From Spirochaetota bacterium (GTDB taxonomy: Bacteria > Spirochaetota > Spirochaetia > Treponematales > UBA12059), in contig JAPLSN010000042.1 of NCBI GenBank assembly GCA_026398615.1, positions 124,001 to 188,000 of the forward strand: a stretch of 64,000 nt of DNA, in the 5' to 3' direction. This document shows positions 1-8,793 of this stretch, piece by piece. The notes under the pieces are model-generated. The model was not told the DNA's origin. It did no database searches and worked only from the letters and a program-made list of their open reading frames with translations. The stretch's first letter is position 1; every line of letters begins with the position of its first letter. Position numbers and translations under genes: made by a program.

Positions 1-2
1 TC

Positions 3-122
3 CCCTTCCGCCTGTATTTTGCCAAACGTTTCTACTTCGACGATTCGAACAAGCTCAATTTTGTGGAAGGCCCCATAAACGGCCTGGACTTCGTGATCGG
101 CGTCAGCCTTCCGTTGAATTGA
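3..122 (+). CDS. bamA: C-terminal end of an outer-membrane beta-barrel protein, probably BamA (partial)
   Basis: Only the last 39 codons are in the window. They read as alternating aromatic/hydrophobic and polar residues (RLYFAKRFYF, then GLDFVIGVSLPLN), as expected for the last strands of a beta barrel. The BamA assignment comes mostly from position: bamA, skp and mutS are neighbours in treponemes, and skp and mutS follow here. BamA inserts barrel proteins into the outer membrane. The last residue is Asn, not the usual terminal aromatic, so another barrel protein is possible. Confidence 0.55.
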   Translation, partial: PFRLYFAKRFYFDDSNKLNFVEGPINGLDFVIGVSLPLN

Positions 123-248
123 CCTCATCGGGCAGAAAGCCGAACGGCAAGGTCGGCATGTGCATGTAGATCTGCGACAAGATGGAAGATGCTACGGCAG
201 GGCGACGGGATGCTTCCGGCATCCGGCACGCTGCCGGGAGGGAACGGC

Positions 249-791
249 ATGAAGAGGAAATTCCTGGCGGTCACGGTTGTCATCGCGTTATCATCGGCAT
301 TCTGCGCCGGCGCGTTCGGACAAGCGATGACCAGGATCGCGGTTCTCGATCTCGTGAGGGTTTATGACGCCTATTCCACGGATTCCGCGGCGTCCAGGGC
401 TCTCGAGGACGAAAGGGCGAAGGTGCAAACCCAGCTGGAAAAGATGCAGGCGGAGATCAACGACCTCCAGAAAAAAAAGGGAGAAGCCATCCAGTCCGGC
501 AGGCAGGATCTCATTTCGCAATATGACAAGGATATCGCGGCCAAACTCAAGAACCTGAAGGATTACTATACGGCCAAGAAACTGGAACTGGAAGAGAAGA
601 AGAAAAACCTGCTCGAATCCTCCGAGTTCGCGAAGGCTACGTATGGCGCCATCCAGCGAATCGCGGAGACGGAAGGGTATTCCATCGTGCTGACGACGAC
701 GAGTACCGATTCGATGATGAATTCGATAGTCTGGTACAGCCCTCTGATCGATATCACCGACAGGGTGATATCGGCGCTTGCTGTAAGATAG
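249..791 (+). CDS. skp: OmpH/Skp-family periplasmic chaperone
   Basis: 180 residues. The chosen ATG is preceded by GGGAGGG about 6 nt upstream and opens a signal peptide (MKRKFLAVTVV... ending near AFGQA). An in-frame start 60 nt upstream would put a polar stretch before the signal peptide and was rejected. The mature protein begins TRIAVLDLVRVYDAY, the typical OmpH/Skp first strand, followed by a long charged coiled coil (about residues 55-130, rich in K, E, Q and L). Skp-type trimers hold unfolded outer-membrane proteins in the periplasm and hand them to BamA, which fits the barrel gene just upstream. A small hairpin (CCGGCA/TGCCGG, 223-237) lies just before the ribosome-binding site. The gene ends in TAG. 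Confidence 0.85.
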   Translation: MKRKFLAVTVVIALSSAFCAGAFGQAMTRIAVLDLVRVYDAYSTDSAASRALEDERAKVQTQLEKMQAEINDLQKKKGEAIQSGRQDLISQYDKDIAAKLKNLKDYYTAKKLELEEKKKNLLESSEFAKATYGAIQRIAETEGYSIVLTTTSTDSMMNSIVWYSPLIDITDRVISALAVR

Positions 792-828
792 GGAAATACC
801 TGAACGCCGGGCGGCACCGGGATTTCAA

Positions 829-882
829 CACGACCAAGGGAATTCGGCGTCATCCCCGCCTGCCGGGATTCATGCTTGGTCG
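829..882. terminator. Inverted repeat between convergent genes
   Basis: ACGACCAAG (829-837) and CTTGGTCGT (874-882) are perfect inverted copies spanning the junction between skp (plus) and the STAS gene (minus). The 36-nt loop and the lack of a T-run make intrinsic termination uncertain. Confidence 0.3.
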
Positions 883-1364
883 TCCTTGCGCTTCTGGGAT
901 CTCAGGATCGCATGGAGGGTCGAGAAACGCCTGCGGTTGTCCTCGGATATTTCCATCAGGTTTTCATGGACATCGAGGAGCAGGTCGACGGTTGTCGGTT
1001 CCGTGGAAACGAGGTTTTCCATGGCGGGCGGGAAGGGCAGGTCCTCGTCGGACAGTATCACGAGTTTCAGTATTCCTATGGTCTTGAGGAGCGACAGGCA
1101 TTCACCCGACGTGTGTATCAGGGTTATGGGGCGTTCCGAGAATCGAAGGAAACGCTTGTTGAACCCGACGAGCAGTCCCATGAAGGTCGAATCCATGTAG
1201 CTGCATTGACCAAGATCGATGTACATGTCGTCGACGGGAGGCTTGGCTTCAAGACGGCCGAAAACCCTCGTTCGCAGTTCCGGACAAAGCGCCGCGGTTA
1301 TGTGGCCGATCGCCCGTATGTATATGTCGTTGTCCACTTCCTTGAGGAATAGCGCTTCTTCCAC
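870..1364 (-). CDS. STAS-domain protein (anti-sigma-factor-antagonist type)
   Basis: 164 residues, GTG start with GAGGGG 6 nt upstream. The first ~105 residues form a STAS fold: a beta strand (YIRAIGHITA), then YIDLGQCSYMDSTFMGLL, where the Ser after Asp is the position phosphorylated in SpoIIAA/RsbV proteins. The last ~55 residues (PPAMENLV... to KRKDDQA) form a charged helical tail not typical of SpoIIAA. Such proteins normally bind and relieve a partner-switching anti-sigma factor or kinase. No such partner gene is adjacent; the gene stands alone, convergent with skp and divergent from mutS. Confidence 0.75.
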   Translation of the reverse strand: MEEALFLKEVDNDIYIRAIGHITAALCPELRTRVFGRLEAKPPVDDMYIDLGQCSYMDSTFMGLLVGFNKRFLRFSERPITLIHTSGECLSLLKTIGILKLVILSDEDLPFPPAMENLVSTEPTTVDLLLDVHENLMEISEDNRRRFSTLHAILRSQKRKDDQA

Positions 1365-1444
1365 GAAAACCCCTCGAAAAGGGCGTGCTGAACGAGCGCG
1401 ACACCCGGACGAAACCGGAGGTCCGAGCGCGGAACGCCCTCAAC

Positions 1445-1473
1445 TTGTATCCTAGTCTAGTTTGGGGTAGAAT
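1445..1473 (+). promoter_or_regulatory. Sigma70-type promoter of mutS, near-leaderless
   Basis: TTGTAT (1445-1450), 17-nt spacer, TAGAAT (1468-1473). Only 9 nt separate the -10 box from the mutS ATG at 1483, so transcription would start within about 3 nt of the codon. There is no Shine-Dalgarno sequence. Confidence 0.6.
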
Positions 1474-1482
1474 GCAACCGTC

Positions 1483-4107
1483 ATGCCGGAAACCAGGCCT
1501 CTCATGGACCAGTACCGGGAGATCAAAGCCAGACATCGCGACGCAATCCTCTTTTTCAGGCTCGGCGATTTCTACGAGATGTTCAACGACGATGCCGTCG
1601 AGGCGAGCTCCCTTCTCAACCTCACGCTGACCCGAAGACAGGACAGCCCCATGTGCGGCATTCCGTACCACGCGGCACGTTCATACATCGCCCGGCTGCT
1701 CAAGTTCGGCAAGAAGGTCGCGGTGTGCGAACAGCTCACCCAGCCGGGGCAGGGCAAGGGCCTCATCGAACGCGATGTCGTGGAGATCATAACACCCGGT
1801 ACCGCAATGGACGAGGATTTCCTCGAAGCTTCCTCGTCCAACTACCTCGTCTGTATCGGCGTATCCGGCGCATCCTGTTCATGCGCGTTCGCGGACGTGT
1901 CGGCGGGAGAATTCGCGGCGTTTTCCTTCCCTTCCGATGACGAAGCGCGGCTCCGGCGCGAGATCCGCGCGCTTTCTCCCAAGGAAATCCTCGTACAGCA
2001 ATCCCTCCTCGAAGACGGGCTTGTCTCGCGGATAGTTTCGGAGGCAGACGGTGCCGTCCTCAACCGCTACCCTGATTGGAGTTTCGACGTTCGGAAGGGA
2101 TTCGAGCTCGTCTCCGGGCATTTCAGGACGACCACGTTGCGAGGTTTCGGTTTTGACGATGACGATCCTTCGCTCGCGTCCGCCGGCGTTCTCCTCGGAT
2201 ATCTGCTCGACAACGCGAAAAACGGCCTGCCGCATATCGATCGCCTGAGAAGGCACGACGAAAACGGCTTTGTCATCGTCGACGAATCAGCCCAGAAAAA
2301 CCTGGAGATAGACCGCAACCTCAAGGATGGGGGACGCGCCTTCACCCTCCTCGACACCCTCGACCGCACGCGGACGGCCATGGGGGCGCGAATGATGCGC
2401 TCGTGGCTGATCCGGCCGCTGAACGACCCGGAGGCGATTGCGGCCCGGTTCGACGCGGTAGAGGCGCTCTACAGGAGACAACGGACGCTCGACAAATTCC
2501 GCAACGCGCTTTCGCGCTGCCTCGACCTTGAACGGCTCGCGTCGCGGACTGCTGTGGACAAGGCCCATGCGAAAGACCTGCTCGGGATAAAGTGCTCCAT
2601 CGACGCCGGCCTCGAAGCCTTCGGCCTCGACCCGGAACTCGAACGGCACGGGATTTCCATCGGGTTCCAGACGGACAAACGGGCTGAACTGGAAGAAATT
2701 TCCTCGCTGGCCGGAAGGGCAATCGCGGAGGAACCGTCCATCGTTCTTTCGGAAGGAAACCTCATACGGCGCGGCTTCGACCCCGGACTTGACGCGTTGC
2801 ATGATCTTAAGAACGGTGCCAAGTCGGTGCTCGAGTCGTACATCGAAAAGGAGCGCGCGGAAACCGGGATACAGAACCTCCGTATCCGTTACAACCGAAT
2901 AATCGGCTACTTCATCGAAGTCTCGAAAGGTTCCCTGCCGCAGGTGCCGGGGCATTTCATCAGGCGCCAATCCATTTCCACCGGCGAACGCTATACGACG
3001 GATCGCCTCGTCGAACTGGAAACGCAGCTCAACGACGCGGACGAGCGCATCGTCGAGACGGAACGGACGCTGTTCCTGGCGGTTCGCGAAACCGTGAAAC
3101 GCTCCGTAGCCCTCCTCATCGCCTTCGCGCGGCGGATAGCGGAAGCCGATTGCCTGGCTTCCTTCGCCACGGTCTCCACCGAACGAGCCTATGTCCGGCC
3201 CGTGGTCGACGCAACGACCGGGCTCGAGATCGAGGAAGGTCGCCATCCCGTCGTCGAGGCCCATCTTCCCGCGGGCGCGTTCGTGCAGAACGATGCGTCG
3301 TTGGACGGCGATGGCCTGTCATTCGCGCTCGTCACCGGTCCGAACATGGCGGGAAAGTCGACGTATCTCAGACAGAACGCCCTCATCGTCCTGATGGCGC
3401 AGGCCGGGTGCTTCGTCCCCGCGTCCGGGGCGAAGCTGGGCGTCGTGGACCGGATTTTCTGCAGGGTGGGAGCCCAGGACAACCTGGCGCGCGGCGAGAG
3501 TACCTTTCTCGTCGAAATGCATGAAACCGCGTACATCCTGAACAACGCCACGCCGCGAAGCCTCGTCGTCATGGACGAAGTCGGCAGGGGCACGGGGACG
3601 GTGGATGGGCTCGCGATAGCCTGGGCCGTCGCCGAATGCATATTGGACAAGATCCGCTGCCGTACTCTCTTCGCGACGCACTACCACGAGCTTACCGGGA
3701 TCAAGCATCAGCGGTTCGTGAACAGATCCATGGCCGTGAACGAACGCGAGGGGGATGTCGTGTTCCTGAGGAAGGTCGTGGACGGCCCTGCGTCGGGTTC
3801 GTACGGCATCCACGTGGCACGGCTGGCAGGGCTTCCGCTCTCCGTCCTGTCGCGCGCCCAGTGCATCCGCGACGAACTCCTCGGCGTCGAACAACGCATT
3901 CCCGCGGAGGTTTCCCCCGCACCCGCGGATCGTCAGCCTACCCTGTTCACGGCCGCCGAGCTTGTGATCGACGAGTTGCGCGGCATGGACGTCGACGCCA
4001 TGACACCGCTCGAAGCCCTGAACGCGTTGGCCCGACTGTCGGCGGAGCTCGGGGGACGGGGGATCGGGACGGGGGAACGACAGGGAAAGAGGGGGAAACG
4101 GGCGTGA
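1483..4107 (+). CDS. mutS: DNA mismatch repair protein MutS
   Basis: 874 residues, full length for MutS1. It recognises mismatches and starts methyl-independent or MutL-dependent repair. The mismatch-reading Phe-Tyr-Glu motif is at residues 30-32 (LGDFYEMF). Connector, lever and clamp regions follow, then the ATPase: Walker A GPNMAGKS at about 619-626 and the Walker B/signature DEVGRGTGTVDG from about 698. The usual signature reads GRGTSTYDG; here it is GRGTGTVDG, a mild divergence. The C-terminus keeps a short helix-turn-helix region and ends in a basic tail. The ATG has no Shine-Dalgarno and lies next to a -10 box. The stop overlaps the GTG start of ispG. Confidence 0.97.
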   Translation: MPETRPLMDQYREIKARHRDAILFFRLGDFYEMFNDDAVEASSLLNLTLTRRQDSPMCGIPYHAARSYIARLLKFGKKVAVCEQLTQPGQGKGLIERDVVEIITPGTAMDEDFLEASSSNYLVCIGVSGASCSCAFADVSAGEFAAFSFPSDDEARLRREIRALSPKEILVQQSLLEDGLVSRIVSEADGAVLNRYPDWSFDVRKGFELVSGHFRTTTLRGFGFDDDDPSLASAGVLLGYLLDNAKNGLPHIDRLRRHDENGFVIVDESAQKNLEIDRNLKDGGRAFTLLDTLDRTRTAMGARMMRSWLIRPLNDPEAIAARFDAVEALYRRQRTLDKFRNALSRCLDLERLASRTAVDKAHAKDLLGIKCSIDAGLEAFGLDPELERHGISIGFQTDKRAELEEISSLAGRAIAEEPSIVLSEGNLIRRGFDPGLDALHDLKNGAKSVLESYIEKERAETGIQNLRIRYNRIIGYFIEVSKGSLPQVPGHFIRRQSISTGERYTTDRLVELETQLNDADERIVETERTLFLAVRETVKRSVALLIAFARRIAEADCLASFATVSTERAYVRPVVDATTGLEIEEGRHPVVEAHLPAGAFVQNDASLDGDGLSFALVTGPNMAGKSTYLRQNALIVLMAQAGCFVPASGAKLGVVDRIFCRVGAQDNLARGESTFLVEMHETAYILNNATPRSLVVMDEVGRGTGTVDGLAIAWAVAECILDKIRCRTLFATHYHELTGIKHQRFVNRSMAVNEREGDVVFLRKVVDGPASGSYGIHVARLAGLPLSVLSRAQCIRDELLGVEQRIPAEVSPAPADRQPTLFTAAELVIDELRGMDVDAMTPLEALNALARLSAELGGRGIGTGERQGKRGKRA

Positions 4108-5147
4108 ACGGCACAACGAGGACCGTCAAGGTCGGGAACGTCTTGATCGGGGGCGGGCATCCGACGATCGTCCAGTCCATGTGGAAGGAAGCGATCGGGC
4201 AAATCGACACGGCGCTGACAGCGAGAGTGGACGCGCTCGGAAGGCTCGGTTGCGGAATTCTCCGCTTCGCGGTTCCGGATATGGACGCAGCCGAAAGGCT
4301 CGGGGAACTGGCTGCCGTTTCGAGCCTGCCCCTCGTCGCGGACATCCATTTCGACTGGAAAATTGCCCTCCGCTGCCTCGATTTCCCGATCGCCAAGATC
4401 CGGATCAACCCCGGGAACATCGGCGCCCGCTGGAAGGTCGCGGAGCTGGCCGGCAAGGCTTCGGATAAGGGTGTGGCCATCCGTATCGGCGTCAACGGCG
4501 GTTCGATGCCAAAGGACCTTGAAGACCGCGCCGACAGGCCTGCCGCCCTCGTCGAGGCAGCCGAGCGCGAGGTTGCCGCGTTCGACGAACTGGGATTCAC
4601 GGCGCTGATCGTCTCGATGAAAGCCAGCGACGTCGACGAGACCATCCGGGCCAACCGATTGTTCGCATCGCGGCATGACATTCCACTCCATCTCGGCGTG
4701 ACCGAAGCGGGACCCGCCATCCCCGGCATCGTCAGATCCACGGCCGCCCTGTATACCCTGCTCAAGGAAGGCATCGGCGACACGATTCGCGTCTCCCTGT
4801 CGGACTCCGAGGAAAACGAGACTATCGCCGGGTCGGAGATCGTCGCCCTGGCGGATGGCGGCAGGAAGAACCCGTCCATCATCTCGTGTCCGAAGTGCGG
4901 AAGGGCCGGGTTCGATACCCATGCCTTCCTTTCGAGATGGCAGGGTCGGATCTACGCTCTCGGGAAACCGGTGACGATCGCTGTCATGGGTTGCGTGGTC
5001 AACGGGCCTGGCGAAGCCCGGCATGCCGACCTCGGCATCGCGGGAGGAGGCGGCAAGGCGATAATCTTCAGGAAGGGAGCGATCCCGCGAACGGTTCCCC
5101 TCGAAGATGCCGATAGTGAATTCGGGGAAGAACTATCCAGATTATGA
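4104..5147 (+). CDS. ispG: 4-hydroxy-3-methylbut-2-enyl diphosphate synthase (IspG/GcpE)
   Basis: 347 residues from a GTG that overlaps the mutS stop (GTGA). The frame stays open far upstream inside mutS, but homology begins only here (TVKVGNVLIGGGHPTIVQSM). IspG converts MEcPP to HMBPP in the MEP isoprenoid pathway using a [4Fe-4S] cluster. The three cluster cysteines are visible: CPKC at residues 262 and 265, and MGCVVNGPGE with Cys at 297. The TIM-barrel half has the family motifs PLVADIHFD and KIRINPGNIG. The length matches the short bacterial form. ispE and dxr are elsewhere in the window, so the organism uses the MEP route. Confidence 0.95.
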   Translation: MNGTTRTVKVGNVLIGGGHPTIVQSMWKEAIGQIDTALTARVDALGRLGCGILRFAVPDMDAAERLGELAAVSSLPLVADIHFDWKIALRCLDFPIAKIRINPGNIGARWKVAELAGKASDKGVAIRIGVNGGSMPKDLEDRADRPAALVEAAEREVAAFDELGFTALIVSMKASDVDETIRANRLFASRHDIPLHLGVTEAGPAIPGIVRSTAALYTLLKEGIGDTIRVSLSDSEENETIAGSEIVALADGGRKNPSIISCPKCGRAGFDTHAFLSRWQGRIYALGKPVTIAVMGCVVNGPGEARHADLGIAGGGGKAIIFRKGAIPRTVPLEDADSEFGEELSRL

Positions 5148-6331
5148 AAAGAATACTGGTGCTTTGCGCAATCGTCGCCTCGTCAGCCGGCATCCTGCCT
5201 CTGGCTGCCCAGAGTTCGATCTGGCTCGGATTCGAGAACGGCAAGAAGATGTTCCGGGAAGGGGATTACTCGGAGGCGCTCATCGCCTTCCGGGAAGCCG
5301 TCGCCGCCAGGCGCGATACCTACGGGAACGCCCTTCAGAAGCTCGACTCCGCGCTGTCTTCGACTCCAGCCAGAAGCGCAGGGGATTCCATGGCGAAGGT
5401 GATTTTCGCGTTCGCCGAACGCGATTTCATCGCCTCCGAGATCGCCGCGCTCGAGAAGGAGGCGGCCGGATCCTTCCGGAAAAAGCTCGAACTGATTCGC
5501 ATGAAGCGAATCGCGGACAGTTTCCGGAATTTCATCGACGCGCTTGAGATCGTCCTTGACGAGACGCCGGTCAGCGTGCTCCGCGATTCGGTCGCTGCTC
5601 TCCGGTACGAAGTCGTACGGCTCAAGTCTTTCCCCGAAGCCGAATACTGGATCGGTCTCGTCTTCATGCAGGAAGGGGAATACGAACTGGCAAGGATGCA
5701 GTTCGAGCGGGCCGAGAGCATGGCCGATTCGTACCGCGTTCCGGATGACCGGTTCACCGTGCTGTATACATTGTCATTCGTGTACCGAACGGCGGGGAAG
5801 ATGCGCGACTACGAAATGGCGCTGCTGGAAATCGCCGACGCCGATCCGCTCTTTTCCGATCAGTCGAGGCAATACCTCCGTACCAGGATGATGGAAACCC
5901 TCATCGAAGCGGGGCCGCGCGCGGGGTTCGACAAGTTCATCTCCCTCTATCGCCTGAAGTCGGCCTTCGCCCTCAGGGCATTCGATGAGCTGGGCAGCTA
6001 TTACCTGGATTCGAACCGCGATGACAGGGCCCTCCTGTATCTTGCCGCCGCCGTCGATATCGTCGCAGCGAACATCGTTGAATCGGTGAAGAGCGACGAT
6101 CCGTCGTTCGTGTATACGACGATGGCCGACCTCCTCGGCAGATCGATGCCGAAACCGGAGATCAGATCCTACGTTGAATCGGTGGACTTGTTCAGGCTCA
6201 TGTTCAGGCTCGGCGTAGCCCTCGAGCGGAAGAACGCCCTTGCGCCGGCCCGGAGCATCTACTCCGTCGTGGCGGCCGAAGGAGCCGCGGGAATCTGGAG
6301 GGACAAGTCCAGGTCCAGGCTTTCGAGGTAG
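5144..6331 (+). CDS. Exported tetratricopeptide-repeat-like protein
   Basis: 395 residues. The ATG overlaps the ispG stop (ATGA), so translation is probably coupled. An N-terminal signal peptide (MKRILVLCAIVASSAG... to LPLAAQ) is followed by helical repeats, including WLGFENGKKMFREGDYSEALIAFREAV, AEYWIGLVFMQEGEYELARMQFERAE (about 165-190) and later helix pairs. These have the alternating small/aromatic pattern of TPRs. It is probably a periplasmic scaffold. No catalytic motif was seen and the partner is unknown. The gene is followed by a convergent operon. Confidence 0.65.
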   Translation: MKRILVLCAIVASSAGILPLAAQSSIWLGFENGKKMFREGDYSEALIAFREAVAARRDTYGNALQKLDSALSSTPARSAGDSMAKVIFAFAERDFIASEIAALEKEAAGSFRKKLELIRMKRIADSFRNFIDALEIVLDETPVSVLRDSVAALRYEVVRLKSFPEAEYWIGLVFMQEGEYELARMQFERAESMADSYRVPDDRFTVLYTLSFVYRTAGKMRDYEMALLEIADADPLFSDQSRQYLRTRMMETLIEAGPRAGFDKFISLYRLKSAFALRAFDELGSYYLDSNRDDRALLYLAAAVDIVAANIVESVKSDDPSFVYTTMADLLGRSMPKPEIRSYVESVDLFRLMFRLGVALERKNALAPARSIYSVVAAEGAAGIWRDKSRSRLSR

Positions 6332-6433
6332 GCTGCACCGGGTGTCGGGCTTCGCGGAGCGATGATTCCGTGATGGCGTCGCGTCTGCAGGGGACCGGCC
6401 AAGGGCTGATCCATGCCTGGCGAACGGTCATGG

Positions 6434-6466
6434 CCGGCGTCATGAGCTTGCGGTCAATGACGCCGG
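6434..6466. terminator. Hairpin between convergent TPR and ArsR genes
   Basis: A perfect 10-bp stem, CCGGCGTCAT (6434-6443) with ATGACGCCGG (6457-6466), and a 13-nt loop. There is no T-run. Its place between two converging genes suggests a bidirectional terminator. Confidence 0.45.
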
Positions 6467-6467
6467 A

Positions 6468-6779
6468 TCAGGATTTGTGGCTTGCGAGGATGGATGAGAC
6501 CAGAGCCTTGATGAAAGGGTCCACGATCGAATAGACCCGTTTCGTCTTCTGCACTTCGGCGCTCACGATGCCGTTCTGCTTGAGAATGGACAGGTGCTGG
6601 GAGATGACGGGTTGCGGCTGCTTCATGCATTGCCACAAGTCGGTGACGCACGGATCTTCCCTCCGCGCAATCATGCAAAGCAGCCTCAGGCGGATGGGGT
6701 GGCCCACCGCCTTCAGTTTGTTCGCGTACTCGATGAGGAATTCATCACCGCACGGCTTCGTTTCGTTCATGCGCCCCAT
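6468..6779 (-). CDS. ArsR-family winged-helix repressor
   Basis: 103 residues. The winged helix runs from YANKLKAVGHPIRLRLL through the recognition helix QPVISQHLSILKQNGIV to the wing (AEVQKTKRVYSI). Two cysteines in PCVTDLWQC sit at the alpha-3 position where ArsR/SmtB proteins bind thiophilic metals or metalloids, and a further Cys is near residue 10 (KPCGDE). This suggests metal, metalloid or redox sensing, but no efflux gene is nearby. It is the third gene of a minus-strand operon, 12 bp after the PilZ gene. An alternative start lies three codons downstream (6771). Confidence 0.8.
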   Translation of the reverse strand: MGRMNETKPCGDEFLIEYANKLKAVGHPIRLRLLCMIARREDPCVTDLWQCMKQPQPVISQHLSILKQNGIVSAEVQKTKRVYSIVDPFIKALVSSILASHKS

Positions 6780-6791
6780 ACTAGACCCGCT

Positions 6792-7529
6792 TCACTTTTT
6801 TTTCAACAGGGCGCGGATCCTACGTTCAGGGCTGGCCCTTAGGTAGTCTTCGAATCCCTTCTTGTCGGTGTCCTCCATGACCAGGAAACGGAAGGCGAGG
6901 GTGTTCCCCTTCCTGACAAGCTCGGCGGAACAGCCGATGATCGACTGCCCGGCTCGCAGCGAGCAATCCTCGACCACGACGCCGACATCCAGGTCCGACG
7001 CGACGTGCTGGATGTCGGGCTTGAAGGATATGCCGGTGGCGCTGATGGTCTCGATCTTCCCGGAGACGATGGCCGACGACGAGGGGTGGTTGAAGGCGAA
7101 ATAGAAACGGTCGATGGCCGAGGGGACAAGCCTGTCGTTGCTCCGTGCGTCGTCTATCTCGACATAGCGCTTGAGCAGTTGCTGAAGCCTGGTGACCTCG
7201 GCCCTGTCATCGAGGTTCTCCCGGACGACTCCGTTCACGCCGAGGTATGCGGCCTTGGCGGCTTCCTCGAAGGGGAACAGGTCTCCCTTGAGGAGGATGA
7301 AAACGCACTTTTCCTTGCCGGATTTGCACCTGATCAACTGAATGAGGGGTTTCCAGTGCCGGGGATAGTCCTTCGCACTCATGATGACGGCTTCGGGCGA
7401 GATTTCCTCAAGGTTATCTATGGCTTTGAGCGGATTCCTGTAGCGGATCAGGTCGAAACCCAGCGGTTTCAGGTAGAATAAAAGCAGGTCGAAGATCGAG
7501 TCGCTGTCGACGATGATCAGGGCTTTCAT
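6792..7529 (-). CDS. Receiver-like plus PilZ-domain protein
   Basis: 245 residues. Residues 1-125 have the fold pattern of a response-regulator receiver (MKALIIVDSDSIFDLLLFYL, GFDLIRY, AVIMSAKDYP, FILLKGDLF), but the phospho-acceptor Asp is replaced (VIMSAKD), so it is probably not phosphorylated. The C-terminal half (DRFYFAFNHPSSSAIVSGKIETISATGISF...) resembles a PilZ c-di-GMP-binding barrel, although the RxxxR motif is not clear. The ATG overlaps the stop of the upstream secreted-protein gene (ATGA), so both are likely co-expressed. It may be a c-di-GMP or protein-interaction adaptor. Confidence 0.6.
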   Translation of the reverse strand: MKALIIVDSDSIFDLLLFYLKPLGFDLIRYRNPLKAIDNLEEISPEAVIMSAKDYPRHWKPLIQLIRCKSGKEKCVFILLKGDLFPFEEAAKAAYLGVNGVVRENLDDRAEVTRLQQLLKRYVEIDDARSNDRLVPSAIDRFYFAFNHPSSSAIVSGKIETISATGISFKPDIQHVASDLDVGVVVEDCSLRAGQSIIGCSAELVRKGNTLAFRFLVMEDTDKKGFEDYLRASPERRIRALLKKK

Positions 7530-8467
7530 TCGGTTCCCTTGTTCACGACAGTATAGCCCACGATGTACCAGATATCGTCCCGACGCCTGAGCTCGTACCC
7601 GTACTCCTTGATCATCGTGAAACCGTCGTACCGGAACTTTTCGAGCACGCGGACACTCCCGATCGTCTCCGTGTACTTGGTCTCGATGATGCGGAATTCG
7701 TCAGGGATGACGACGATGTCGGAATCGACGACACGGCGCTCGAGGTCGTTCCTGTAGCGGTCCAGCATTCGCCTGCGGCCGTCGTCGGATTCGTGATCGT
7801 AGATGCGTTTTTTCTCGGGATCGCGCTGGAGGAGCGACTCGAGGTCGAGATAGACGAAGAACTCGTTCCACCGGTTCCGCTGGCGTGCCACGAGGGATCT
7901 GCGAACCACCTCGTCCGGCGGAATACGCTCGGCCTTGATGATTTCCCCGGTTTCAGCGGAGACCGTCTCCGCCAATTCGGTGCCGGACAGCCCTGGCCGC
8001 ACGTTCAGGGTCAGGATGTTGGATTTGAGAGGTACCTGGTAGGGTGAATTTCTGGCAAGCTCGGGACTGAAGAAGCACGCGATGGTATATGCCCCAGCTC
8101 CCGGTATGGCGAGGTATGATCGGACGTCCTCCACAAAGGAGTATTCTTCGCCCGGTTCCAGCAAGATATCCCGGTAGTAGACCGCCTCGCTCGAGGAAAT
8201 AGTCCGCTTGTACGAATCGCCCCTTTCGAGCGCGCGATTGGTCATGGTGCGACCTTCGAACCAGAGCGAGAAAACCCTGTTTTCCGCCAGCTTGAAACGG
8301 AAGGGCAAGGGCGAATCGTTGAGTATGGTGATCTTGACGAAAACCGGATCGTCCGTGTAATACACCCGCTTGTCGTAGAAGCGTATGGTCGTAGTGGCCT
8401 GGGCAGCGGCCACCGCGGCGCAGGCGAAAGCGAGCAGGGCGGCGCAAAAGGTACGCTGTCGATTCAC
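7526..8467 (-). CDS. Secreted protein with an Ig-like N-terminal domain, function unknown
   Basis: 313 residues from a GTG with AAGGAG 9 nt upstream. An ATG 36 nt further up lacks a good site and would precede the signal peptide with polar residues. The signal peptide is VNRQRTFCAALLAFACAA... cut near AAAQA. The next ~130 residues (IRFYDKRVYYTDDPVFVKITILNDSP, then ENRVFSLWFEGRTM and SYLAIPGAGAYTIACFF) look like a beta sandwich of the BsuPI/transglutaminase-N type. The C-terminal part ends with a repeat-like ETIGSVRVLEKF ... WYIVGYTVVNKG. It is the first gene of the operon with the PilZ and ArsR genes. Confidence 0.6.
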   Translation of the reverse strand: MNRQRTFCAALLAFACAAVAAAQATTTIRFYDKRVYYTDDPVFVKITILNDSPLPFRFKLAENRVFSLWFEGRTMTNRALERGDSYKRTISSSEAVYYRDILLEPGEEYSFVEDVRSYLAIPGAGAYTIACFFSPELARNSPYQVPLKSNILTLNVRPGLSGTELAETVSAETGEIIKAERIPPDEVVRRSLVARQRNRWNEFFVYLDLESLLQRDPEKKRIYDHESDDGRRRMLDRYRNDLERRVVDSDIVVIPDEFRIIETKYTETIGSVRVLEKFRYDGFTMIKEYGYELRRRDDIWYIVGYTVVNKGTE

Positions 8468-8503
8468 CGTAGAACGCTCCTTGTATAGATCGATCGTTGT
8501 CAA

Positions 8504-8793
8504 TACTATTGAAAAGCGTGGAAACGATCCAGCAGGTTACGGAACCCGGATCCGGAATCCCCAAGAAGGGTCGTTGTACCCGTCATCCGGGAGGATCGGT
8601 AACTTGTCGGGATCATCATACCATGCATAACCATCCGGTCTTCCGTATGACACCCGAGGACTCCGACTGGTACATTTCCGCAGTTGTTGCCTTCTGGTTC
8701 CGCATTCAAGAAAATACCGCATCCAGTGCCGGTTTGACGAGGAAATCCCACGCTTCGTCGATGTACTCCTGATTTTATTTTCGGAACGAGGAC
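8504..8793 (-). other. Intergenic region with protein-like fragments, possible gene remnant
   Basis: There is no intact gene here. On the minus strand, short protein-like pieces occur in different frames: EYIDEAWDFLVKPALDAVF (about 8709-8767) and DGYAWYDDPDKLPILPDD continuing to a stop at about 8537. The breaks between frames suggest a decayed gene. No family is recognised. Confidence 0.25.

Noticed and set aside
3636-4103. Long upstream extension of the ispG frame inside mutS
   Set aside because: It is Arg/Gly/Pro-rich shadow sequence; IspG homology begins at the GTG overlapping the mutS stop.
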